Source of the DNA: Triangularia verruculosa
Taxonomy: Eukaryota > Ascomycota > Sordariomycetes > Sordariales > Podosporaceae
Length of the DNA: 64,000 nt
Assembly (NCBI GenBank): GCA_033296885.1
Contig: MU863937.1
Span: forward strand, 62,001-126,000
Direction: 5' to 3'
Positions 28,203-39,243 of this stretch are shown here, in pieces (position 1 is the stretch's first letter; each line of letters opens with the position of its first letter). A program made the position numbers and the translations under genes. The notes below the pieces were generated by a model. That model made no database searches, was not told where the DNA came from, and saw only the letters and a list, made by a program, of their open reading frames with translations.

Positions 28203-30631
28203 TCAAGTCTTTCTGATCGGCTGCAATCCAAAAATCTCATCTGGTGAAACTGTCCTTTCCCCTGCTGCTCCATCACTGGGAACAACCTCGCCGAACAGAA
28301 ATGCGTTCTTTTCGCGGCTAGGGTTGTGCCTTTTCTTACCGCCACTGCTGCTCATAGGCCTACTGGGAGGTGACCTAGCTGATATCGTGGTGTCTGGCTC
28401 TAGCATCCAGGCAAAAGATGACTGGGCCAAGGTTGATCGTGTGGGTATTGGTCCCTTTGGACGCTCCCTAGGCGTTGGGCTGACGGTAGGAGTCTTTGAT
28501 ATAGGCGGAGAGGTTTCAGATGCAGGAGGCGGGGCCGGCGGTGGTGTCTGTTTTCTTTCTGGAGGATCGGTGTCCATCTTGTCGACCATTTCTTCGGCAG
28601 CAGGCGCAACATGTGCTTCCTCCGGGACAGACGCCAGTTGCTTATTTCCATCTGATGAAGCGGGGGATGACAGCCGACTTCTGGCCTCTTCAACGGCTGA
28701 AGATGTCATAACTACTGGGGTCGTGTCCAACGCCACTGTTGGCGATCTTATTTCGACCTGGGTAGAGATGCTCAACGTTGCGAGGGTAGGAGGTTCGTCT
28801 TCTGGCAGGTCGAGCGTAGAATCTTCCAAGCAGGCTTTCACATACTGTATCTTGGCCGTGGCAACTTCGACTGTCTCGAGCCGCTTCTGCTTGTCGCCCT
28901 CAAAGTCAGTAGCCACCAGCTGTTTCAAATTTGCTATTGACTCTTCCAGCATGGTTGCTAGCTGTCGGTTCCTCTGCTCCATGACAGAGACGGCTAGAGC
29001 ATGGTCAGAAAACAGGGTTCTGTTGACCCTCGGCGAGCTGCGAGCGTCTTGAAGACCTTGCATATTGCGACGTATTTCCCCAACCGCGTCACGAACGGCA
29101 TCGTTGATCCCGAGCTTTTCGCTTTTTTCGATGACATTTTTGGCAGCACCTCGGAGGATGGCTTCGACACCGCCGGGTTGTTGCAAGAGTTTGGTTGTTG
29201 AAGATAGCGGTGACCTCGCACCGAGAGTCCTTTGCCGAAGTGAACCAAAACCTTGAAATGATGGAGTAGATGAGCGTGCAGGAGTTGATGCCGCGGTTGT
29301 GGTTGTTGTTGACGCTGCTGCTGGCAGCCTACCGCTGTATTTGGTGATTAGTGCGACGCCGCCTGCAGCATCAAAGTGATTTCGCAAATACAAGGCATCA
29401 TCGACAAAGGTGTGAGGTCCATGTGGTGGTGCTGGAGCCGGATACTTTAAAAGCAGTTGAAGCGCCACCGAATAATCAGCTTCGAGAACTAAGAACTGGT
29501 CAGCCAATGTTGGAGTACCAAAGGGATGGTGGTTACATACGCGTCCATCTAATTCTGAGAAGCATAGCTACGCAAATGAGATCTATCATCTCCAAATTTG
29601 GATCAAAAGCAAAGATGGCATCCCACAGAACCATGGTCTGTTCAAATGGGAACTCTCTGCCAAAAAGCAGACGGATCCATCGTCTGTTGCTGGTCAGCTG
29701 TCGCTTTTTTTTCAGGAGTTTTCCCTTTCAATCATATGTGTCTTACATTAGGAATATTTGCGGCAGAATCTCAATACTCCGCAGGTGGTTTGCAAGTTCT
29801 TCGTCGGCCTTCAAGAGGGCCACCTCATGGATATATTTGCTTTTATCGACGATGGTGTTTCTTGAACCATCGCTGTCGACCTCGTAAAAGGCACCAGCCC
29901 GGTCCATAACCTTGGAGAACAGCGCAAAAGAGTCATGCTCAATACGAGACGAATCCAACAGTTCCAAAACAATAGGATCTAAGGAGGCATCTGAAAGTTC
30001 TTTGTTGTCCACCGAGTCCTGGGCAACGGCATAGACGATGGGCGCAAGTAACTCATGCATGCCCTGACGGTACCCGCTGGCAGATGGATTGAGTTTGCAG
30101 TAGAGAAAGAGGATATCCAGGATCATGGTCTGAATCGTCGCCTGGTGGTAAAATGGATCGTCTGGAAGCCGAGAGACATCTTGCTGGATTTCGGCGCGGA
30201 TGGCTTCATCCTTGCGCACAGTAATCCACGGAGAGTCCGGGTCATCGGCAAGGGGATCGAACGGCAAGGCGGCTAGCTGTTCAGGATGCCTGATGAAGTT
30301 GAGATGTTGCTCGCATAAGGTGTCATATGAGCTCCGGAGCTGGCGCAAAAGTTGAGGCCATTCCTCAGCGGAAGCATTCGGAAATAGTAGGAAACCCTTC
30401 CAGCAGAGTGAGCGCAGACCAGCTACGCATGGACTCTCGGACCCATTGAACTTGATGGCCCGTTGAAGGTCGGATATCCTAGGTCCATGTTTGAATGTCT
30501 CCTCCCATCTCTTCCTGCAGCAATGTGTTAGTGAGGCTGTATACAGCACAGCATGGAAGCTGAGCGGTTGATGCAGGGACTCAAAGGAGGGGGAGGGGTG
30601 GGTCTTACTTTGTTTCGGCCAGTGACCTCAT
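28203..30631 (-). CDS. TBC1D5-like Rab GTPase-activating protein
   Basis: Four minus-strand exons, 30631-30609, 30514-29747, 29683-29541 and 29488-28203, give 739 residues. The TBC domain fills the first about 320 residues. Visible motifs are the arginine-finger region GLRSLCWKGFLLFP, the glutamine-finger motif SGYRQGMHELLAP, and the C-terminal TBC block IRWIRLLFGREFPF followed by VLWDAIFAFDP. The domain is interrupted by a charged insert (EEWPQLLRQLRSSY...), as in TBC1D5. The C-terminal half is disordered with one helical stretch (EQRNRQLATMLEESIANLK). TBC1D5 acts on Rab7 with retromer at endosomes; the same role here is inference. It diverges from the WGDF-motif gene across 567 bp. Confidence 0.85.
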
Positions 30632-31198
30632 GATGCACGCTCAGCGTGCTCTTTAAGCCTCCAAAGTCTATTCGGATAGCGCAGGTCCCGAGTAACGAAT
30701 TCAATGGTGAAGCCCTTTTATATGTATCGCAAAGTATCCAATTCTACTCTCTTGGTGTGTATGAATGAATGGAGAGCACAAGGCACGCTGTCAGTGATAC
30801 TGTCGCTGAAGGTGGGGTGTAGTCTCAGCCAATCATGAGGCGCTTGGCAGGGGTGTCAACCCCCTGTTCCCAAGCCTCCTGTCTGGCCGCCGCCGCATTG
30901 TTGGCCATCCAATCCGTGAACTTCTCAAATTCTAAACATGTTCCTGCATATTCAACTCAAGGCTGCCCAACCAAGGGGCCCGAATGTCTCCATCTTGAAA
31001 ATCTGTCATGATTTATTGTCCAAGTCTTGAGATAGCAAAACCCTTGTGGCGATCCTATCGGTGAACCCCACCTCGCCAATCTTCGACTCTCTTCTAAGTT
31101 CTAACCCTGCCCCAGGTGGCTGTCGTGACGTCCAGCTGCCGCCCCAACGACAAGTGCATTTAGTCTTTGAAGGAAACTCATAATCCAAAATTCTCATA
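30632..31198. promoter_or_regulatory. Divergent promoter region with CCAAT boxes
   Basis: Shared by the TBC1D5-like gene (minus) and the WGDF protein gene (plus). CCAAT occurs at 30829-30833 (within AGCCAATCATG) and again near 30909. Nothing coding was seen. Confidence 0.5.
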
Positions 31199-32968
31199 AT
31201 GTCGGCCGATCTCTTTGCGGCCTTCGGGGATGCACCATCCAGTTCGACCCCTCAGAAAAACCAAGCCAAACCAGCTCAAGACTCCTTCGCTTTTTTGGAC
31301 TTTGCTGCCCCGGTGTCACAGCCACCGACACAATCTCAAAACACTCAGCAGTCTACACCATGGCCACCCACTCAGCTACAGTCTTCAACACAGGCAAACA
31401 ATACCAATGTTTGGGGCGATCTAGGTGGATTAGGGGGTTTCCAGTCTCCGAACACGACAGTACCAGCACAAGATGACGAGGAGGACGAAGATGACTGGGG
31501 GGATTTCGAGGCTGCAACCAAGCCGGCCAACCCGCCAGAGTCCCAATCTGTTCCGACAACCACCACTGGTCCTCCTTCATTGAGAACTCGTGCGAGAGCA
31601 CCGACCATTGATTTAATAGGAAACAAGCTTCTCCGCCTAGGATTAGAAGACCCTATGACCACACAGTCTTCAAAGCCAAAGAAGAATCCGGATCCCGATG
31701 TTCTTTTTGATGCCGATTTTGAAGCCGACAATGTGGACGAGGATAACGATGACTTTGGCGACTTTGAGGCTGTACCTCCCCCTGTGCCAAAACCCACGCC
31801 TTCAAGACCAGCACAAGATTTACTCGGCCTGGACATGGATCCCGTACCGTCGACTAAGAAACCACCTCCGGGATTGACTCTTTCCAACGCAGCTCTGCAT
31901 GGAACCACCCCTATTTATCCGCAAGCGCCCAAATCACCCTATGGATCTTCATTTCACGACCGGAAACCTGATCCTGTTAAAGAGCTCCAAGTAAAACCGC
32001 CTACTGGGGTGCGCGGTATCCAGGATGCAAACCAAGCTTCACCGTCCCCTATCACGGCATGGCCCGGGGTAGACGAAGGTTTTGGTAACAAGTGGGAAGA
32101 ATTCAAAGATGTCCCAGACACCACCACAAAGCCTGCCGTCAAACCAGTTCTACAGCCCAAATCCAAGACAACCCCCAAGCCCAAACCAGCTCTGACTCCG
32201 GCTCCAGCAGTTGGCTCGGAATGGGAATGGCAAGACTGGGGTGCAACTGACGACAAGGCTCCTGAGAAGAATGACATACCAACACAACCAGCCCCGTCAT
32301 ATGAACCCCGTGGTCCTCCTCCGACCAATATTCCTCCACCTTCCGTTCTCCTCTCTCTCTGCCCCCAACTACTCGATCTCGCCACAACAACACTTCTCAA
32401 ACCTCTCCTTACACTATCGACGACATCTCCAGGCTACCAACGCATCATTTCCTCCACGCAGACTCTGGCTTTTATCAAGGGCTACCTGGCTCTAGCCACA
32501 TGCGCTTCGAGGTTGATAGCAGGCCGCAAGCATCGCTGGCACAGGGACAAGTTCTTGTCCCAAAGCATGACCATTTCCGCGGCGGCAGCAGGCGGAAAGC
32601 CAGGTATGAAACTCACAGGTGTAGACAAAACTCAGTCGGTCCGCGAAGAGCAAGAAGTTGCCGAGGTCATTGAAGTATGGAAGAAGCAAGTCGGCAGACT
32701 ACGCGGCGTTGTCGCAGCAATGAACACGGCACATGGCGAGAGCCTCAAGGTCCCCGAGCTTGCCCAAAACATGACCGTCACCACAGTAAAGAATGTACCC
32801 ACCGCTCCGAAAGCTTGCGTCGTCTGCGGACTGAAGCGAGATGAGCGAGTCACCAAGGTGGATTATGAAGTAGAAGACAGCTTTGGTGAGTGGTGGATCG
32901 AGTTCTGGGGACACCGACAATGTGCCAATTTTTGGTTGGAGCACGAGAAGGAGCTGCGGCAGCGGTAA
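31199..32968 (+). CDS. Acidic WGDF-motif protein with C-terminal cysteine module
   Basis: Single exon, 589 residues; family name not recognised. The N-terminal 390 residues are disordered and Pro/Gln/Ser-rich. They carry acidic aromatic motifs: DEDDWGDFEAA (about residue 98) and DDFGDFEAV (about 184), plus NVWGDLGG and EWEWQDWGA. WxxF and acidic GDF motifs of this kind bind adaptor appendage (gamma-ear type) domains in known trafficking accessory proteins. A helical region follows from about 380 (LSLCPQLLDLATTTLLK). The C-terminus has a compact conserved-looking module, KACVVCGLKRDERV...DSFGEWWIEFWGHRQC, whose CxxC and His/Cys residues could bind metal. A role in clathrin or adaptor traffic is inferred from the motifs only. 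Confidence 0.8.
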   Translation: MSADLFAAFGDAPSSSTPQKNQAKPAQDSFAFLDFAAPVSQPPTQSQNTQQSTPWPPTQLQSSTQANNTNVWGDLGGLGGFQSPNTTVPAQDDEEDEDDWGDFEAATKPANPPESQSVPTTTTGPPSLRTRARAPTIDLIGNKLLRLGLEDPMTTQSSKPKKNPDPDVLFDADFEADNVDEDNDDFGDFEAVPPPVPKPTPSRPAQDLLGLDMDPVPSTKKPPPGLTLSNAALHGTTPIYPQAPKSPYGSSFHDRKPDPVKELQVKPPTGVRGIQDANQASPSPITAWPGVDEGFGNKWEEFKDVPDTTTKPAVKPVLQPKSKTTPKPKPALTPAPAVGSEWEWQDWGATDDKAPEKNDIPTQPAPSYEPRGPPPTNIPPPSVLLSLCPQLLDLATTTLLKPLLTLSTTSPGYQRIISSTQTLAFIKGYLALATCASRLIAGRKHRWHRDKFLSQSMTISAAAAGGKPGMKLTGVDKTQSVREEQEVAEVIEVWKKQVGRLRGVVAAMNTAHGESLKVPELAQNMTVTTVKNVPTAPKACVVCGLKRDERVTKVDYEVEDSFGEWWIEFWGHRQCANFWLEHEKELRQR

Positions 32969-35249
32969 TCTCATTTTTGTTACTATCTATACAAGACAAT
33001 TTGACGATATCAAGCAGTTACTTCTTACCTTGTTTTACAAGAACGTCAAAGAAGATCACGAAGTGCTTTTCCGCTCCCGCCCTGCATTTGCTTGCCGCGA
33101 AAGCTGAGTGTTGGCATAACCGTTTACCAATCAGCTGAGAAAGGGCTGGAATGAGGGCTGGATCCAGCCGCATTGCTCACTCGGGTCTGTATCCGTCGTG
33201 TTTCGGGCAGTGGCAGGTGTGCATGAACGCCTGGTGGCCCCTATTTTCTCCCTTTCCTCCCATTGACCTGGGGTGGAGGTTCAGCTAGCGGGGGTTAGGG
33301 TTGGATGAGCCACAGGTCAACTCACAAGCGTGCCTCGGCTCCCCGCCATTGTTCGGGTCTCAAACTCCCCTCAACTCTCCACGGAGAAGCTATTCCTGGT
33401 TTGTTTCCCGGACCTCCAAAGCTGTCTTGCAGAATAAAAATTCATTAGTTGTTTCACCATCTACAGTTACACAGCTCCATCCTCGCAAGCCACAAAGGAC
33501 AAAAACTTCCGGAGACGGGACCACGTACCCGACGAGACACTCCGAAAAGAAAACCTTCAAGAATCCAGCACAGGACTCGACTAGATTTCACTGCAAAGAC
33601 AACGCGGCACTCGGCCCCAGCTCCGATTCCGACAGATCACGTTTTGTTTTTGTGTGTGAGCAGCACAGAACCGAATAGACGACGTGCATAAACTGCGTGC
33701 ATATACACAGCATACAGCACATACATTACGCAGTAAACATACCTATTCAATATCTCATACCGCCCACTCAGCACCACAGAAACTTCCCTTTTGGGAACAC
33801 CTCACATTTTCTGGACCAATATCCTATCTTCATTACCTAAGGCACTTGTGGCAAAAAAACGAAATCCCATCCATCACCGCCATTCTTCTGCTTTCCATCG
33901 AGAGAGAGCCCGAGACGTCACGATCAGTATCACAAGCAAGATCCGATCCAGTCCACAGCCGACAACACCCGTGGCGTACAGTACCCGGGATATCTAGGTC
34001 ATACACTGTGAGTAGAATTCTACCTTTCCGTTGCTACCCATTAGCCTTTCGTAGCCTTTTCCTCTTTTGTCTTTTCCTGCTTCAGTTCCTCGTCCCCTGT
34101 TCCCAGTCCCCAGAGTCAGAGATCTACCTCCAGCACAGCTTCCAGTCTCTTCTCTTGACTTTGAGTATGAGTCAATAGTGTCACTGTCACAAACGGGAGT
34201 GTCACGGGAGCGCGTGTGTGATTCCTCTGTCTCTCGCTGCTCTTTTCTGACTGTCTGTGTGTATGTTCTGGACGACAGAGAATCTGCTTGTCTGGACCTA
34301 TGTCCGGATTGGGCTCTCAAGTTTGAGACTCTGAAAAAAAAGGTCTCATACGCCTGTTCATGCACCCTCTCTCTACACCTGCTTATACACGCCCCTTCTA
34401 CAAACACACCTGGGGTCTTCATTCACCCCCTGTCCGCGTCCCCCCTCTATACACATACCCCCACTCCTGCTCTCCCCCAGGCGCGCCCCCCTCCCCTGTT
34501 CTTCTCCTCTTTCCAAAACTGTGTCGTCAGATCTATGTAACCAGCAAGCAGAATGCTTGTGTTGACTCCCCATCCAATGGGTTGGTTGGGATCATTGTTG
34601 TTATCAGTGGACCCCAAGAGGCAGCACCTGGGTTGAGATGACAAGGTGCATGCAACCCGAACCTGCACACACACAGAATCATCACCCATATCCACAAGGC
34701 ACATGTTATTGCTTGCATTCTTGTCTTCCTCTACTGTGGGTTATCTCATGTAGATGGATGACAAGGACCCTGTCTATCATCTACAATAATACCCTTACAA
34801 AGCAAGGGGAAAAAAACAAAAACAAAACAAACAAAAAAAAACAGAAACACACAGACACACAGTCCCCTATTTCCATCCAAACAAAAAAGTTCAGACATGA
34901 GATATTGAATATGAACATGTGGAAACTACGTGTTCGTTGTTTTATCCCCACGGACCGCCCCGTTTTACACAACGGTGCGAACAGTTCACAGTAATCTCAA
35001 TCTCTTTTTTTTTTTTTCGAGCCATGTTTTGCAAATTTTTATGCGTTATGTCAATGCGTACGCAGGAAAAAAAGAGAGAGATGTGTTGCTCGTTTGAAGG
35101 AATGATTTGCTGATCAAATTCTATGTCTCCTCCAGTTTCCGTTGAGAAAAAAAAGGAAACAGACACACACACACACAACACGCACGCACTGTGGTAAAAA
35201 CCCACCTGTTCGTCTTAATTGTCACACTGTCCCTGCATTCATCTAGATC
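32969..35249. other. 2.3-kb gene-poor interval
   Basis: No supported gene. It includes short ORFs around 33301-34540 without protein character, a strongly A/C-biased run (34806-34860), a 13-T run (35005-35017) and an (AC)7 tract (35163-35176). It may be a long leader or untranslated transcript in front of the TFC7-like gene. Confidence 0.5.
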
Positions 35250-36575
35250 ATGCCACTAGAGGTGATCTACGTAGCCCGCCATGGGGTAGGTTTTTTTTTT
35301 TTCATCTGTTGACCTTGATGAATTTCCTTTTTGTTTCTTCTTTTTTTCTTTTCTTTTCCACGCTACTATCGTCAGAAACCCTACCCGTCTCTCCGTGTCT
35401 TGACGCTTCTTATTTGATTGACTGAAAAAATCTCGTGGCTGGCATTGCAGATCAAGGGAGGATTAAAAGTCGGTGGCATTAGAGTTTGGCGCCATCTGTC
35501 TTCCGGATTTTGCTCCGTTGTGCAGTTTAATAACACTGAAAAGAGATGTTGACTGACAACCAATGGATTATTAGTTCAGGTCAAACTGGCTGGTTGATCA
35601 CTCCACCGGCACCTACACAGCAACCCTGAGGTCGCCAACAGGAGGAGCGGCTGATCCAGCCTTGACAGCCCACGGCGTCGGCCAAGCAAAGGAACTTGGC
35701 GAGCGGCTCTTGAAGGCGGAGCCGCCCATTGAGCGCGTCTATTCCAGTCTGTACTACCGATGTCTTCAGACGGTTGAGCCCTTTGTGCGCAAGGCCATTG
35801 TCACCGACAAGTGCCTGTCAATCCGGGGCGAGACGGGCCTGGGAGAATGGTACGGGGCAGCCAACTTTGAGCACCCTGTTCCTGCGTCACATGAGACGCT
35901 GAGGCCGCTGTTCCCGGGCCTGCTTGACGAGGAGTACAAACCGTTAGTAACGCCGACCCGCATGGGCGAGGGCGTGAATGAATTACATGACCGCGTAGCC
36001 AGAACCATGAACGAGCTCATCGCCCAGTGCGACCGAGAGGGCGTGCGTGCTGTGTTGCTGTGCTCGCATGCTGCCACCATCATCGCTTTGGGGCGAGTGC
36101 TGACAGGAAACATGCCCGAGAGTATTGACACTGAGGATTTTCGGGCCTTTACCTGCGGACTCAGTGTCTACAGGCGGCGGACAGCCTCTGCGGGAAGCGT
36201 ATCCGGGTCGGGAGTGTGTGATGGCGATAAGATTGCAACCTCTGCTGCACACGATGCAGATCGTCACAAGGATCTCGGTTGGCGAGGTGGTCGGGGTGTT
36301 GGAGGGGGGTGGGAGTGTGAGCTCAACAGCGACTGCAGTCATCTTTCGCTGGGAGAAGAGCGAGGCTGGTAAGAAAACTCGACCTGTCATGCTGCTAATC
36401 TGCAGAGCCCTTTTGCTGACTATTTTATGATAGGCGCTTCTCAGGAGATGAATCCTTCCTCGATACCGCTTCTGGACAAAGCATGCTCGATGCTGGAGAG
36501 CTAGGAGTGGTTGTGGAGGGCAGAGCCAAAGCTAGGGGGTCGACAGATGCGGCCGGCTCTCGGGGAAAGCTTTGA
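35250..36575 (+). CDS. Histidine phosphatase superfamily protein, TFC7-like
   Basis: Exons are 35250-35285, 35575-36368 and 36434-36575, giving 323 residues. The first exon encodes just MPLEVIYVARHG and ends right after the catalytic RHG (His11). A 289-nt intron follows, and the text resumes as FRSNWLVDHSTGTYTATL. The second catalytic His is in AVLLCSHAATIIALGR, and Arg/Glu residues lie in YRCLQTVEPF and GLGEWYG. The Trp-rich C-terminal part (GGGWECELNSDCSHLS...GEERGW then RFSGDESF) matches fungal proteins related to yeast Tfc7, the tau55 subunit of TFIIIC that contains a histidine-phosphatase domain. A general phosphatase role remains possible. Both catalytic His are intact. Confidence 0.82.
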
Positions 36576-39243
36576 TATGCTGCCAGTACTGTGCGGCATC
36601 AGCTTTGTAGCCTTTACACTGTTGTCAATCCTCTCTCTGAGGCAGTGATTCTCAACGCACAGACGAGAAACGTCCTCCCTTTGTTCGGCGGTTGAAACAA
36701 CAGCAGACAGCGCGAACAATGCCATCATTATTCTCGTATACCTATCTCGCTTGTTAGAGAAGAAGAGCAGAATCGTCAACTAACCATCCATTATCATAAT
36801 GATGCTATCCTTACCAGGAATCAAGAATGTGACAGCTGCGGTGTTACCATCCCTAGTTCAAGCCGCTCCACTGAGCTGGGGAGTACCAGATCTATCCGTC
36901 TGCGGGGTCATCGAGTTGCGTCAATGGTGGCGTCTGCAACATGGCTTGGCGGGGTGGCCTGGCTGAGAAACAGAACTGAGGTATCATTTTTGGTGAAATA
37001 CCCCGCTTGAGTATGGTAGACAGACGTACAGTACAGTGTACCTAGGTATTCCCTGGTTGCGAGACAGAATGACCCATATCCACCTTCTAGACCGTCCTTC
37101 CTGAATCAGCTAAAGGCGAATATCAGTCAGCAGGTCAGAGGGTGGACGAGAGAGGGGAGATGGAGAAATTCCCAGATGCAAGTGCCAGGAGCCCTCTGTT
37201 CCAGCTTCCGGGTCGTGTACGCGGGCGGCCCTACTATGTACTCTGCTCCAACGACTTTGTCGGCATCAGTTCCTTGGTCCAGTTCACCAATCATAAATGC
37301 CGCGTCCGATCTGCGAGAAAGCGGAGAGGGCAATGAACGACGGCCCAATCTTTGCGTAAGAGTCTGGTGTGTTGGCGACGGCACGGGAGGGGGAAAGTGA
37401 TATATCACTTTTGCCTTGGGCGATATGTGGGCCCGATTTGCGAGCTCGAGATCAAAGCGGGAGAGAGAAATGCACCGAAAAGTTGAAAAGGGCCTTCAGC
37501 TGAGGTTGCGATGTCCAGAAAAGGGAGATGGGAAAAGCCAAACTATTGTCGTGCTGCATAGGGTTGGTGACTTGTTGCTTGATGCCTTGTTTACTTTACA
37601 TGGGGCAATGTGCAAGGGATGGCATTCACACTTGTTGGTTCTTGTGGCTTGTCGAGTCAGCACCAGCTCTGATGCAAGATGCGAGTGTCTTGCAGCGAGG
37701 CTGTCTGAAGTCTCGAGATCTGGCAGATGGCGCTCCTAACATGTCTCAATGCCCAATCAGATGCAGGCAGCTTCATCGGCTTCACGTCTGGCCAATCGCC
37801 TATAAGCCATGTCTTATTGGACTCGAGAGCCGACGGATAGCCGCTTCCAGCCAATTGCTGTCAACAACAGAGAGAAGCGGCAGGCAGGCTTTTTATCAAC
37901 TGCTTGAGAATACGACTCTTGGATGTCTCCCCATCTCGGAGTCCGACGTAGGAGTGGGAGAGCCTCACCAGTAAACCAAACTAGCACTCGAAACACTGTA
38001 CTGCTCGTGTGGGAGAGCAGATGACACGAGCCCTGTTGTTCTGGTGACGAAGCCAATTCGATTCTAAAGACATCGATTTGAACCGTCCAAGGGAACGACG
38101 GCTTGAGGCGCAGCGGCTCCAGCACCTGCCAAGTCGTGCGGGCGGGCGAGTGGCTTCAGAGTTGAAAACCGCGGATGCAGGAAGCTGTGTCGCACATGCA
38201 GAAATCGCGGCCCAAACTGCGGCTGCTACTAAAAGGAGGAAAGAGCCAACGGTCAGAGCAACCTCTTTGGGGATGGTCGACAGTTGACAGCCGGAAGCAG
38301 ATCGAACTGGACTGCCAGGGAGTGAGTCTGGCAGTCACTGGCAGTTGGCTCGCTACCTGGTAGAGAAACAAGGTTCCAGGTTCCCAGGGTCGATATTCCA
38401 TCCTCTCACTCTCGCTGGCTCTTTGCTCGTTGTTTCGTCTTCGACATCATGGACTCTTAGAGGGGGGTCTCTTGACACCTCTGCTCGCCCGAAAACACCG
38501 CTTTGTTCCTGGACGGTGCAAAAGCCGCCGGCCGTTAGGCGTTTTAGCTAGTACTCCCTCCGAGACAGCACAGATACGAGAAGATGACTGTGCTAGACAG
38601 ACGAGCGATCGTTTGCACGCACATCACTCAGTCACTAGCACAAGATGGAGCGCCTTCTTGTCAGACGTTGAGGACTTGCCGCCGCCAGCCGCCGGCAAGA
38701 TCGTGGCTTGACAGAGCTCGGAGAGATTATTCTGACAGCAAGGCCCGTGGTGAGATAGTCCGGGGTCTATCTGGGGGAACATGGCGTCCATCTTCAACCT
38801 AACCATCCGTCCCTTGCCGCCACTTCTCACTCCTCACCAACAGCTGCACTGTGATGGAGCAAGAAAGGACTAGACTCGATATATCATGGCTTGGCAGATA
38901 CTCGACAATGGTCTCGCCCCCCATGCAGCCGACACGTCTCCCATCCCCCGAGGAAGACACCCCATTGTTGCGCACACCCCCCTCGTCTGCTCGCTATCCC
39001 GCAAAGGGTCCTGTCGTCTGTCCCCACAGCTGCCACTTCTCTGCAGTATGAAACCCCTCGACGATCCCCATCATGAGCTCCTGGTCTTAGATCATCCTCG
39101 TGGTTCGTCTTCAATACCACCCTCAATCGTTCCTTTCACAGAGTGGTGTCCCCCATAGTCATCTATTTAGTCCCATAGAAACCCACTCACTCTTCTGTCT
39201 CCTCAATACTCCTCACATCTTCTCTAATCACCAACAAACCACC
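36576..39243. other. 2.7-kb gene-free interval upstream of the 39.2-kb gene
   Basis: No coding region is convincing. There are scattered ORFs below 150 codons, several overlapping on opposite strands. A CTGGCAGT repeat cluster sits at 38310-38345. The last about 300 bp is very C/T-rich, like a long leader for the next gene. Confidence 0.5.
38310..38345. repeat. CTGGCAGT inverted and direct repeat cluster
   Basis: GACTGCCAG (38310-38318) pairs with CTGGCAGTC (38328-38336), and a further direct copy CTGGCAGT follows at 38338-38345. It may be a factor-binding array or chance. Confidence 0.6.

Noticed and set aside
28324..29052. 242-codon plus-strand ORF
   Set aside because: Antisense to the low-complexity tail of the TBC1D5-like gene.
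33684..34178. 164-codon ORF
   Set aside because: Ser/Leu/His-biased translation of C/T-rich DNA; no family features or splice context.
38055..38080. GGTTCAAATCG on the minus strand, like a tRNA B box
   Set aside because: No pairing T-arm stem or acceptor stem around it.
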